From: WHSW01 sp963767475
GTDB lineage: Bacteria > Actinomycetota > Thermoleophilia > Solirubrobacterales > 70-9
Length of the DNA stretch: 64,000 bases
Direction: 5' to 3'
Assembly: GCA_963767475.1 (NCBI GenBank)
Contig: CAVYEI010000003.1
Coordinates: forward strand, 744,001-808,000
The translations under genes and the position numbers were made by a program. Shown one piece after another: positions 51,532 through 61,880 of this stretch (positions within the stretch are counted from its first letter, which is position 1; each line of letters opens with the position of its first letter). The notes beneath the pieces are model-generated. The model saw only the letters and a program-made list of their open reading frames with translations, made no database searches and was not told the DNA's origin.

Positions 51532-52464
51532 ATGACAGAAGTTCGGGCTTTGGTCGGCAGCGACGGCTGGCTGTTCCTGAACGGCGACAGCAACGACGTC
51601 CTCGGTCAGCACCTCGGCTCCGTCGTCCCGGGACCCGATTGGGTTCGCGGCTGGTCCGAGGTCCTGCGGCGGCGGGTGGAGCTGATGGCGGCGATCGGCG
51701 CCGAGTACGTCCACATGATCGTCCCCGACAAGGAATCGGTGTTCGAGGACATGCTGCCCGCCGACCTGCATCCGGTGGCGCGCCGCCCCGTCCACCGCCT
51801 GCTCGAGCTCGCCCAGGGCTCCGGACTCGAGCTGATCTACCCGCTCGAGCAGCTGATCGCGGCCCGCGCCTCGCTGCCGGTCTACTACCGGACCGACACC
51901 CATTGGACGCCTCGCGCCGCCCATCTTGCCTACCTCCTGCTCTGCGACGCACTCGCCGGCCGCGGGCTCGAGCTCGAGCTGGTCGAGGAGCCGGCGGTCG
52001 AATGGACCGAGTCCAGCGATCTCGGTGACCTCGGGGCGAAGCTGGATCCGCCGCAGCGTCACACCGTGATCAGGGCTCGAGTTCGGGGCCGGCGGGCGCA
52101 GATCGTCGCCGACAATCGGGTGGCGGTGACCGGGCGCCGGCTCGTGGTCGAGTCCGATCGCGATCAGGCCCCGAGCTGCGTCCTCTTCGGATCCTCCTAC
52201 GCGGTGACCCTGCTCCCCTTCCTCGCCGAATCCTTTCGCAGGGTCGTCTTCGTCCACACCACGCTCGTCGACGCCGAGCTCCTGCACGCCGAGCGCCCGG
52301 ATGTCGTCATCAGCGTGACCTCGGAGCGAGGCCTGGTCGTGGTGCCCGACGACCAGGGAGCGCCGGCCTTCCTGCGCGGACTCGAGCACAGCGCCCGCGA
52401 GCCGGGCGAGTTGGTCGAGGAGGAGGACGAGCTCGCCTCGCTCAGGCTGCCGCCGTCGGCTTGA
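51532..52464 (+). CDS. AlgJ/AlgX-like SGNH-type protein
   Basis: The 310-residue protein has the features of the alginate O-acetyltransferase family: ALVGSDGWLFLNGDSNDVLG at the start, YVHMIVPDKESVFEDMLPAD, then PVYYRTDTHWTPRAAHLAYL containing the catalytic-type DTHW pair, and VLFGSSYAVTLLPFLAESFR with the GSS serine of the SGNH fold. In alginate-producing bacteria these proteins move acetyl groups to polysaccharides. Here there is no signal peptide and no MBOAT acetyl donor gene nearby, so a cytoplasmic or novel role is likely. Confidence 0.82.
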   Translation: MTEVRALVGSDGWLFLNGDSNDVLGQHLGSVVPGPDWVRGWSEVLRRRVELMAAIGAEYVHMIVPDKESVFEDMLPADLHPVARRPVHRLLELAQGSGLELIYPLEQLIAARASLPVYYRTDTHWTPRAAHLAYLLLCDALAGRGLELELVEEPAVEWTESSDLGDLGAKLDPPQRHTVIRARVRGRRAQIVADNRVAVTGRRLVVESDRDQAPSCVLFGSSYAVTLLPFLAESFRRVVFVHTTLVDAELLHAERPDVVISVTSERGLVVVPDDQGAPAFLRGLEHSAREPGELVEEEDELASLRLPPSA

Positions 52465-52485
52465 GCGAGGGCCGGCGGGCCCGGC

Positions 52486-54888
<2,403 letters not shown>

Positions 54889-54927
54889 CGTCGCTCCTGA
54901 AGTCGTGGCGTTCGTCGCTGGAGATAG

Positions 54928-54940
54928 TTTGTAGCACAAA
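54928..54940. promoter_or_regulatory. inverted repeat between the UvrA-like and MarR genes
   Basis: TTTGT-AGC-ACAAA is a perfect inverted repeat with 5-base arms in the AT-rich centre of the 90-base divergent region, in sharp contrast to the GC-rich surroundings. It is the obvious candidate operator for the MarR-type regulator, 39 bases before each gene. Confidence 0.55.
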
Positions 54941-54978
54941 TTATTGCTCCGGCGGATTAAATGTGCAAGGATCAGACG

Positions 54979-55458
54979 ATGTCGCCGCGCTCTCCAGCCG
55001 ACACAGAGGTCGCCGAATTCGCCGGCCAGCTGTTCTTCCGCCTCTGGCGGGCTTCGCACACGCGGACCGCCGCGGCGCTCGAATCGATCGGCCTCACGCC
55101 GGCGCTGTTCGCGGTGCTCAACTTCCTGCGGGGGCGAGACGGGGCGATTCAGCAGGAGATCGGCGCGGCGATGGGGATCGATCCGAGCACGATGGTCTCG
55201 CTGATCGATGAGCTCGAGAGTGCCGGACTCGCCAAGCGCACGCCCCGCCCCGAGGATCGTCGCGCCCGGGAGGTCGCGATCACCCGCAAGGGGCGCCAGA
55301 TGCTGGACCGCGCGCGGCAGCTGGCGGTCCAGGTCGAGGAGGACGTCCTGCACGGCCTCACGGCCGCCGAGCGTCGCCAGCTGCTGACGCTGTTACGGCG
55401 CGCGCTCGACTCGGCGCCGCCGCAACCGTTGTGGAGCGCTGAGGAGGAGGACGAGTAA
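54979..55458 (+). CDS. MarR-family transcriptional regulator (controls the UvrA paralogue)
   Basis: ATG 54979 is preferred over ATG 54961 because AAGGA lies 7 bases before it. The 159-residue protein has the MarR core: AALESIGLTPALFAVLNFLR, the recognition helix region QQEIGAAMGIDPSTMVSLID, and the wing AKRTPRPEDRRAREVAITRK with the typical DRR. The C-terminal helices (LTAAERRQLLTLLRRALDSA) complete the dimer interface. It is transcribed divergently from the UvrA-like gene, which it probably represses through the TTTGT/ACAAA site. Confidence 0.92.
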   Translation: MSPRSPADTEVAEFAGQLFFRLWRASHTRTAAALESIGLTPALFAVLNFLRGRDGAIQQEIGAAMGIDPSTMVSLIDELESAGLAKRTPRPEDRRAREVAITRKGRQMLDRARQLAVQVEEDVLHGLTAAERRQLLTLLRRALDSAPPQPLWSAEEEDE

Positions 55459-55465
55459 AACGGCG

Positions 55466-56806
55466 CTAGGCCGCGACGGGCGCTGCGACCGGCGCGCGAT
55501 CGCCGATCTTCACCTGGGATCCGCGACCGGGACGGACGGTGATGTTGCGCCGCCGCGCGACCTCGGCCCCGCCGGCGGTCGCACTGACTTCATACGTCGA
55601 GAGCACCGCGGCGAGCACGATCCGCATCTCGAGCAGCGCGAAGGAGGCGCCGAGGCAGCGCCGCCGGCCGCCGCCGAACGGGATCCAGCTGTAGGTGCCG
55701 GGCGGCGAGTCGAGGAAGCGCTCGGGCCGGAAGCTGTAGGGGTCCGGGTAGAGGTCGGGATCGTGGTGCATCAAATAGCCGTTGGCGACCAGGGCGACCC
55801 CGGGCTCGTAATCCCAGCCGCCGACCTCGATCGGCTTGACCACGAGCCGCGGCTGGACGTTCGGCAGCACCGGCCTGCTGCGCAGCGTCTCCTGGATCGT
55901 GGCGGTGATGAAGGCGTCGTCCTCGCCGGCGTCGACCTCGGCGACGAGGCTGCGCAGCGCGTCGGGCGCCCGGACCAGGCGCTCGAACGCCCAGGCGAGC
56001 GAGGTCGCGGTGGTCTCGTGGCCGGCGACCAGCAGGGTCATGAGCTCGTCGCGGACCTCCTGGTTGGACATCGGCGAGCCGTCCTCGTGGCGAGCGTCGA
56101 GCAAGACCGAGAGGATGTCGTCGCGGCCCTCGTGCTCGGCGCGGCGCTCGTCGACGAGCTCGAAGATCAGCTCGTCGATCCGCTCGCGCAGGTCGACGAA
56201 GCCCTTCAGCGGGCCGGCGCGGTTGAGCAGCGCCTCGAGCCGATCGGAGGCCGGAGCGAACAGCGTCAGCGGCTGCTCGCCGAAGACCAGCAGCTCGCCG
56301 AGCGCCTTGCGGACCTCCTCGAGACGCTCGCCCTCGTCGAGGCCGAAGACGGCGCGCAGGATCACCTCCAGGGTGAGGGCCTGCATCCGTGGGTGCAGCT
56401 CGAGCTCGGACTCGCCGCCCCAGGAGGCCACGGCGCGCTCGGTCACCTCGGTCACCAGGCCCTCCAGCCGCTCCATCCGCTCGCCGTGGAACGCCGGCAG
56501 CATCAACTTGCGCTGCTCCATGTGAGCGGCCTCGTCGAGCAGCAGGACCGAGTTCGAGCCGACGATCGGCAGCAGCACGCGGGCGCCCTCGCCCGGGTGG
56601 AGGACGTCGTCGGGAGCGGTGAAGATCTGCTTCACCTGATCGGGCTCGGTGATCGTCACGAACGGCGGCGCGAACGGGAGCCGCAGCGTGAACCGCTTGC
56701 CGTAGCGGCGCCGGCAGGTCTCGAGGAAGGGCAGCGGGCGCGTCCAGAAGCCGAGGCCTTGAAGCGGTGCCGGGTAGCGGGGACCGGGCGGCAGGCTGGC
56801 TCGCAT
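55466..56806 (-). CDS. cytochrome P450
   Basis: ATG 56806 (MRASLPPGPRYPAPLQGLGF) gives 446 residues with the proline-rich P450 N-terminus and no membrane anchor, so the enzyme is soluble. The oxygen-binding I-helix motif is LLVAGHETTATSLAWAFERL (about residue 257), the ExxR motif is ETLRSRP (about 305), and the haem-thiolate loop is SWIPFGGGRRRCLGASFALL with Cys near 384. PERFLDSPPGTYSWIPFGGG is the meander region. The sequence resembles the CYP110/CYP102-like group that hydroxylates fatty acids or terpenes. No ferredoxin or reductase gene is adjacent. Confidence 0.93.
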   Translation of the reverse strand: MRASLPPGPRYPAPLQGLGFWTRPLPFLETCRRRYGKRFTLRLPFAPPFVTITEPDQVKQIFTAPDDVLHPGEGARVLLPIVGSNSVLLLDEAAHMEQRKLMLPAFHGERMERLEGLVTEVTERAVASWGGESELELHPRMQALTLEVILRAVFGLDEGERLEEVRKALGELLVFGEQPLTLFAPASDRLEALLNRAGPLKGFVDLRERIDELIFELVDERRAEHEGRDDILSVLLDARHEDGSPMSNQEVRDELMTLLVAGHETTATSLAWAFERLVRAPDALRSLVAEVDAGEDDAFITATIQETLRSRPVLPNVQPRLVVKPIEVGGWDYEPGVALVANGYLMHHDPDLYPDPYSFRPERFLDSPPGTYSWIPFGGGRRRCLGASFALLEMRIVLAAVLSTYEVSATAGGAEVARRRNITVRPGRGSQVKIGDRAPVAAPVAA

Positions 56807-56881
56807 CGCACTCAGAGTCTCGCACGCGGACGGCCAGCACCGTGACATGGCCCACACTCGCAGGCTTTACTCTCGGCGGCG

Positions 56882-57679
56882 ATGGCCTGGGTCGAGACCG
56901 AGTCGCTGAGCTTCACCGCTCGCCACGAGAGCGAGGACGAGGGCTGCGCGCAGCGCACCCTCGACCGGCTCGAGGACCTGAGGCTGCGGCTCGAGGATCG
57001 CTTCGACGACGCCCCCGGCGGGATCACGGTGATCGTCCACCCCTCCCCCGGCTGGCTCGCCGCCGCCCACCCGTTCCTGCCCGGCGCCCGCCTGGCGGCC
57101 GCCCCGGCGGGCCGGCGATATCTCGCCGGCTGGGCGATGGCCTCGGAGCTGCACATCCTCAACGACGAGTACACCGACCGCCGCGCCGCCGGCGAGGACT
57201 CGCTGGCCGCGCTTCGGGGAACCGCCGAGCGCCTCTACACGCAGATCGTGATCGCCAGCAACAACGACCGGCTGCCGCCTCCGTGGGGCCCGCGGCGGTT
57301 CGCCCGCTACGTTCGCTGGGCCTGGCTGATCGAGGGCGGCGCACAGTACTTCGCCGGCCAGACCTCGCTCTTTCGCGCCGCCGTCAACACCCGCATGCGC
57401 CAGGGAAAGCCGCCGTCGTTTCCGCCCTCGGCGCGCGACGCGATCATCCTCGGCGGCACCGTCTTCGACCTGCTCGAGCGCGAGCGCGGCGCCGACGCCT
57501 GCTCGATCCTGGTCTCGCGCCTGCGCCGCGAGGGCGCCGAGCGGGCGCTCGAGCTCGCCTTCGACGAGCGCTTTCGCCACATCGAGCAGGAGTGGCGACG
57601 CTACCTGCGTGAGGAGCTGCCCCGGTCCGGCTCCCTGGATGAGCTCGGCGAGCTCGGCGACGAGAATCCGTTCGCCTAG
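56882..57679 (+). CDS. degenerate metallopeptidase-like (peptidase-MA-like) protein
   Basis: The 265-residue protein keeps the layout of the peptidase-MA family: a start with SLSFTARHESEDEGCAQRTL, GGITVIVHPSPGWLAAAHPF, and the late WLIEGGAQYFAGQTSLFRA, which resembles the 'WLxEGxAxY' zinc-ligand helix. Where HExxH is expected, the sequence reads ERLYTQIVIASNNDRLPPPW, so the catalytic motif is absent and peptidase activity is unlikely. It is followed directly by a multi-pass membrane-protein gene (stop TAG then ATG), suggesting a joint function. Confidence 0.55.
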   Translation: MAWVETESLSFTARHESEDEGCAQRTLDRLEDLRLRLEDRFDDAPGGITVIVHPSPGWLAAAHPFLPGARLAAAPAGRRYLAGWAMASELHILNDEYTDRRAAGEDSLAALRGTAERLYTQIVIASNNDRLPPPWGPRRFARYVRWAWLIEGGAQYFAGQTSLFRAAVNTRMRQGKPPSFPPSARDAIILGGTVFDLLERERGADACSILVSRLRREGAERALELAFDERFRHIEQEWRRYLREELPRSGSLDELGELGDENPFA

Positions 57680-59122
57680 ATGGCGAGCTGGTCCAAGGTC
57701 GACGCGGCGCTCGTCCGCCTGCGCCTGACAGCCGATCGACTGTTCCCCGACGGCCCCGCGCCACCGCGGATCACCGGGCGGCGCGCGCTCGTATGCACCG
57801 CCATCGCGGCGGCGGCAATCGTCGTACAGATGGCGCGGATGTGGCCGTCGGCGCCGCTCGATTCGATCTGGGCAGAGGACGGAATAGCCTGGCTCGAAGA
57901 CGCGATGGGCCGGGGTTTCCTCGACGCCCTGGTGACGCCGTACAACGGCTACCTGCAGACCGTCTCGCGCCTGGTGGCCGAGCCGGTGAGCTGGCTCGGC
58001 GTGGGCGCATTCGCGCCGGCGATGGCGCTCTGCGGGGCCGCGATCGTCACCGGTTGCGCATTCGTCGTCTGGCGTGCCAGCGCCGCCCACATCCGCGAGC
58101 CCTATCTGCGGGCGGTTCTCGCCGGGCTCGTGGTCGCGTTGCCGATCGTCGGCTCGGAGACGCTCGACAACGTCACCAACACGATCTGGTTCCTCCTCTT
58201 CGCCGCCTTCTGGATCCTGCTCTGGCGCCCTGCCACGTTCGCTCGCGCAACCTCGGCGGCGGCGCTCGTGTTCCTGGCGGCGATCAGCACCGCCGGCGTC
58301 CTCCTGCTGCTTCCGATCGCGATCCTGCGCCTGCTCGCGATCCGCGACCGCCGCGACGGGGTCATCCTGGCCGCGCTCGCCGCCGGGCTCGCGATCCAGA
58401 TCGGTCTCTCCTGGGGCAAAACGACGCTGCTCGGCGAGGCGCCGGGGATCCAGCTCGCGCTCGAGCCGCACTGGAGCTGGGAGCTGGTGCCCGCCTACTT
58501 CCAGCGGATCGCAGGTGGCGTGATCGGCGGCCAGTGGATCAACGGGAACCTGTGGGAGCAGCTGGGCACCCCGCTGATCGTCTTGCTCGCCGCGCTGCTG
58601 ATCGCATTCGTCGTCGCCGGCGTTGCGAACGCGAGCACCAGGGTGCGGATGTTCGTCGGACTGGCGGTGGCGATCTCGGTGGCGATGTTCCTGGTCTCGG
58701 GCTACCGGCGCTGGGAGACCGCCGGCCGGGCGTTCCTGTGGCCGGATGGGATCTCGAACGTGGACGCCTCGCACTACATGATCGTCCCCACGCTGATCCT
58801 GCTCAGTGCCCTGTTCGTCTGGCTCGACGCCAAGCCTCCGCGATTCGCGGCCGCGACCTGGAACCGGGTCCGGATCGCCACGGTGGCGCTGCTGGCGGTC
58901 GGCGCCCTGACCTCGTTCGACGTCTCCGACTCGGTCGTGCGCGGCTCGCCGAGATTCAGCGATTCGCTGGATACGGCGCGTGCGTATTGCGCCGGCCCCG
59001 GCGAGCCGGGCGTCGACGTCGCCGAACGGACCGTCGAGGTGGAGGTCGCGCCAACATTCGGCAACATCCGCACGACGATGCTGATCCCGTGCGATCGGCT
59101 GGTCGAGGACGCCGGCGGCTAG
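57680..59122 (+). CDS. multi-pass membrane protein, glycosyltransferase GT-C-like
   Basis: The 480-residue protein starts at ATG 57680, immediately after the previous stop. About eleven transmembrane helices are predicted. The first extracytoplasmic loop carries DSIWAEDGIAWLEDAMGRGF; an acidic Asp/Glu pair after helix 1 is the hallmark of GT-C glycosyltransferases that use polyprenyl-linked sugars, as in arabinosyl- or mannosyltransferases. TLDNVTNTIWFLLFAAFWIL and SGYRRWETAGRAFLWPDGIS are the best conserved remaining parts. No sugar-donor gene is adjacent, so the assignment is tentative. Confidence 0.6.
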   Translation: MASWSKVDAALVRLRLTADRLFPDGPAPPRITGRRALVCTAIAAAAIVVQMARMWPSAPLDSIWAEDGIAWLEDAMGRGFLDALVTPYNGYLQTVSRLVAEPVSWLGVGAFAPAMALCGAAIVTGCAFVVWRASAAHIREPYLRAVLAGLVVALPIVGSETLDNVTNTIWFLLFAAFWILLWRPATFARATSAAALVFLAAISTAGVLLLLPIAILRLLAIRDRRDGVILAALAAGLAIQIGLSWGKTTLLGEAPGIQLALEPHWSWELVPAYFQRIAGGVIGGQWINGNLWEQLGTPLIVLLAALLIAFVVAGVANASTRVRMFVGLAVAISVAMFLVSGYRRWETAGRAFLWPDGISNVDASHYMIVPTLILLSALFVWLDAKPPRFAAATWNRVRIATVALLAVGALTSFDVSDSVVRGSPRFSDSLDTARAYCAGPGEPGVDVAERTVEVEVAPTFGNIRTTMLIPCDRLVEDAGG

Positions 59123-59124
59123 CT

Positions 59125-59643
59125 TCAGCCGATCAGCCGCGAGATCGCCCAGATCAGCGCCGCGCCGAAGGCGAGCGCGATCAGGATCCCGACCATCAGG
59201 CGCAGCGGGCGCTCTTCCGGCGGCGCGGCCGAGGAGGCGAGCAGGAGCTCGTCGGTGTCGGCGAGCAGCGCCCGGGCGGCCTCGGCACCGGCTCCGGGGA
59301 CGAGGATGTCCCGTGGGCCTGCGGCGAGGAAGTCGGGGACGTCGAAGCCGCGGCTGCGGCGCTCGAAGCTCGGGATCCCCTCCTCGAGCAACATCCCCTG
59401 GATCAGCTGGGCCTCGGCGAGGTTGTGGGCGAAGCCGACCTTGACCGGATCGCCGCCGGTGTACTCCGGCTTCACCTTGCGGGCCTTCTCGTGCGCCTCG
59501 GTGATCGGCTCCTGCTCGCCGCGGCCAACGTAGACGAGCGGCATTTCGCATTGCGGGCAGAAGCGCTCGGACAGCGGGTACTTGCGAGCGCAGGTGGGGC
59601 AGGCGAGCGGCTCGACCGCCTCATCGCCGAGATCACTCGACAA
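59125..59643 (-). CDS. zinc-ribbon/DUF2007 protein with membrane anchor
   Basis: TTG 59643 overlaps the end of the JAMM gene by 11 bases. The 172-residue protein begins with a zinc ribbon (LACPTCARKYPLSERFCPQC, CxxC pairs about residues 15-32). It then has a DUF2007-type domain (KVGFAHNLAEAQLIQGMLLE, EEGIPSFERRSRGFDVPDFL, RDILVPGAGAEAARALLADT), described as a putative signal-transducing fold, and ends with one transmembrane helix (LMVGILIALAFGAALIWAIS). The coupling with a JAMM protease suggests the two act together. Confidence 0.85.
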   Translation of the reverse strand: MSSDLGDEAVEPLACPTCARKYPLSERFCPQCEMPLVYVGRGEQEPITEAHEKARKVKPEYTGGDPVKVGFAHNLAEAQLIQGMLLEEGIPSFERRSRGFDVPDFLAAGPRDILVPGAGAEAARALLADTDELLLASSAAPPEERPLRLMVGILIALAFGAALIWAISRLIG

Positions 59644-60028
59644 CGAGCTCCACCTCCTCGACCTCGGAGCCGTCGATGTTGAAGGCGCGGATCACGGCCT
59701 CGTCGTTCTCCAGCGAGCAGATCACCCAGACCACGCCGGGCCACCAGCGGGCGAGGTTGACGTCGGTCTGCGACGGGCGCGCCTCGCTGTTGGGGTGGGA
59801 ATGGAAGATCGCGCCGATTTCCTCGCCGCGCGACTCGATCTCGTTCGTGATCCGGATCTGGTCGGCGGAATCGATCTGAAAGCGCATCGGGCTCTCGAAC
59901 TCGTTGCGAGCCCGAAAGTGGGCGGTGAAGCGGCCGTCGCGGGCGGCGATCATCCCGCAGCACTCGTTCGGGAGATCGTCGCGGGCGTGGGCGACGAGCT
60001 CGGCGTGCAGATCGCGTGAAATCACCAT
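59633..60028 (-). CDS. JAMM/MPN-domain metalloprotease (Mov34-like)
   Basis: This 131-residue protein is a stand-alone JAMM domain. The catalytic Glu lies in LPNECCGMIAARDG (about residue 22), and the zinc site is IGAIFHSHPNSEARPSQTDV, a perfect H-x-H-x7-S-x2-D motif (about residues 75-88). Prokaryotic JAMM proteins of this kind remove C-terminal residues from ubiquitin-like sulfur carriers such as ThiS or MoaD. No ThiS-like or cysteine-synthase gene is adjacent; instead the DUF2007 zinc-ribbon gene overlaps its end. Confidence 0.92.
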   Translation of the reverse strand: MVISRDLHAELVAHARDDLPNECCGMIAARDGRFTAHFRARNEFESPMRFQIDSADQIRITNEIESRGEEIGAIFHSHPNSEARPSQTDVNLARWWPGVVWVICSLENDEAVIRAFNIDGSEVEEVELVVE

Positions 60029-60085
60029 TTATCCGAGGCTACTGACTGCCCCGAGCGGCTCTGGGCACCAGAACCTGAGTGCCAC

Positions 60086-60115
60086 TTGACTAGCACAGTA
60101 GTAGGGGCTACTGTG
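60086..60115 (+). promoter_or_regulatory. promoter and palindromic operator of the GntR gene
   Basis: TTGACT (60086-60091) and TACTGT (60109-60114) form a promoter with a 17-base spacer, ending 8 bases before the ATG, so the transcript is probably leaderless. The -10 lies inside a perfect inverted repeat, CACAGTAG (60094-60101) and CTACTGTG (60108-60115), the likely autorepression site of the GntR protein. Confidence 0.65.
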
Positions 60116-60122
60116 TGAATCG

Positions 60123-61013
60123 ATGACACAGTTGCCCGTGATCACCCCCTTCCACGCCGACCCCGACGACGAGCTGCCGGTCGGGGTGCAGCTCGAGTGG
60201 CGGCTGCGGGCGCTGATCGCGGCTGGTCGGCTTGCCCCCGGTGAGCGGATGCCGAGCGTGCGGACGATGGCCGACTGGGCGCAGGTCAACGTCAACACCG
60301 TGCGCGCGGTCTACGCCCGGCTCGAGCGCGAGGGACTGATCGACACTCGCCACGGCCTCGGCAGCTACGTCGCGCCTGGGGCCAAGGGGTCGACCGAGGT
60401 CGAGCAGATCGCCGCCGAGGCGATCGAGGCCGCCCGGGACGCCGGCGTCGACCCGCGCGACGTCGCGATCACGACCCTGATCTCGGCGGCGCTGCCCGAT
60501 GGCCTCGATCTGGAGCTGCCGAGCGAGCTGCACGAGGAAGACGGGGCGGAGATCGACCTCAGCGAGCTGGCGACCGAGCTCGACCTCGACGATTCATGGC
60601 TCGAGGTCGACGACGGTGCCGCCCGGCGGGAGCTGCGACGCCAGATCGGGCGGATCGAAGCCGAGCTGGCCGGCTACAGCCGCGAGATCGAGCCTTCCTC
60701 AACCCCGCCCTTGCTGAATCCGGCCGAGCCGCGCGTCGCCGGTGTCGCCGAGCTCTCCAAGACCCGCGATGCGCTGCTCACCCAGCTCGCCGAGGCGCGA
60801 GCCGTGGCCCGGCGCAGGGCACGGGGCGAGCGCCGCGCGCGCGAGGTCCGCGACGCGATGGTCGCCGATCCAGCCGGCCACCGCTGGGAGGTGATTTCGG
60901 CGGTCGACACCGGCGAACCCGGGTGCACCACCTGGCGCGTGGGACCGCGGATGGGGCCGCTCGGCGCGCTGATGAACTGGTGGCGAATCAAGGTCTCGGG
61001 CGGATGCCCGTGA
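60123..61013 (+). CDS. GntR-family transcriptional regulator (YtrA-like HTH with unusual C-terminal region)
   Basis: The 296-residue protein has an N-terminal winged helix of the GntR family (VGVQLEWRLRALIAAGRLAP, GERMPSVRTMADWAQVNVNT, VRAVYARLEREGLIDTRHGL), residues about 18-85. The rest is longer than in YtrA-type regulators: an acidic region (LHEEDGAEIDLSELATELDL), a helical coiled stretch (REIEPSSTPPLLNPAEPRVA, RARGERRAREVRDAM) and a C-terminal tail ending in WRIKVSGG. Its ligand is unknown. The operator upstream suggests self-repression, and the YrbE permease pair begins 58 bases downstream. Confidence 0.85.
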   Translation: MTQLPVITPFHADPDDELPVGVQLEWRLRALIAAGRLAPGERMPSVRTMADWAQVNVNTVRAVYARLEREGLIDTRHGLGSYVAPGAKGSTEVEQIAAEAIEAARDAGVDPRDVAITTLISAALPDGLDLELPSELHEEDGAEIDLSELATELDLDDSWLEVDDGAARRELRRQIGRIEAELAGYSREIEPSSTPPLLNPAEPRVAGVAELSKTRDALLTQLAEARAVARRRARGERRAREVRDAMVADPAGHRWEVISAVDTGEPGCTTWRVGPRMGPLGALMNWWRIKVSGGCP

Positions 61014-61071
61014 ATACAGCCCGGCAGGGTCAGGTCCCTGTCGGGCTCCCGGGAAAGCCGGGTGAGCGCTG

Positions 61072-61878
61072 ATGGTCCGGGCGGTCGCCGACCGGACATT
61101 CATGCCCGCCAAGAACCTGTTCGAGCAGGTCGGGAACATGATGATCCTGACCGGCAAGACGGTGACGGCGATCATCCGCCCGCCCTATCCGTACGGCGGC
61201 GAGTTCATCAGCCAGTTCCTGTTCGCGCTGCAGCTCTGCTGGTTCCCCCTGATGATCTCCACCGTCGCCTTCGGCTTCGGCGCCCCTGGCCTTCAGGCGG
61301 CCAACTTCCTCAGCCTCTTCGGCGCCCTCGACCGGCTCGGCGGTTTCTTCATCTTGGCTTCGGTGCGGGAGTTCGCCCCCTTCGTCACCGCGATCGTCGT
61401 CGCCGGGGTGGCCGGCACGGCGATCACCGCCGATCTCGGAGCCCGCAAGATCCGTGAGGAGCTAGACGCGCTGCAGGTGCTCGGCGTCGACCCGATCAAG
61501 AACCTGGTCGTGCCCCGGTTCCTGGCCCTGGTGCTGATCACCGGACTGATGGACGTCTACGCCCTCTTGTTCGGCATCTCCGGCGGGATCTTCGCCGAGA
61601 TCGCATACGGCCAGCCGCTGGGCGGCTTCTTCGCCACTCTCTTCAACAACGCCTCCGTAACCGACCTCTGGGGATCGATCCTCAAGTGCACGATGTTCGG
61701 CGGGATCACCGCGATCGTCTGTTGCTACAAAGGGATGAATGCGTCCGGAGGCGCCGAGGGCGTCGGTCGCGCGGTCAACGAGGCGGTGGTCACCACGTTG
61801 CTCGGCGTGTTCGCCTTCAACTACGTCTTCACCCAGACGCTGCTCGCGACCCATCCCGAGATCTCGGTGATCAAGTAG
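61072..61878 (+). CDS. MlaE/YrbE-family ABC transporter permease (first of a pair)
   Basis: The 268-residue integral membrane protein belongs to the MlaE/YrbE family of lipid-transport permeases. It has five or six helices and the signature EFAPFVTAIVVAGVAGTAIT with the following DLGARKIREELDALQVLGVD, where the EELDAL helix contacts the ATPase. FGGITAIVCCYKGMNASGGA near the end is also conserved. In actinobacteria YrbE1A/YrbE1B pairs work with six Mce proteins and an ATPase to import sterols, lipids or other hydrophobic molecules. The second permease starts 2 bases after its stop. Confidence 0.92.
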   Translation: MVRAVADRTFMPAKNLFEQVGNMMILTGKTVTAIIRPPYPYGGEFISQFLFALQLCWFPLMISTVAFGFGAPGLQAANFLSLFGALDRLGGFFILASVREFAPFVTAIVVAGVAGTAITADLGARKIREELDALQVLGVDPIKNLVVPRFLALVLITGLMDVYALLFGISGGIFAEIAYGQPLGGFFATLFNNASVTDLWGSILKCTMFGGITAIVCCYKGMNASGGAEGVGRAVNEAVVTTLLGVFAFNYVFTQTLLATHPEISVIK

Positions 61879-61880
61879 CG

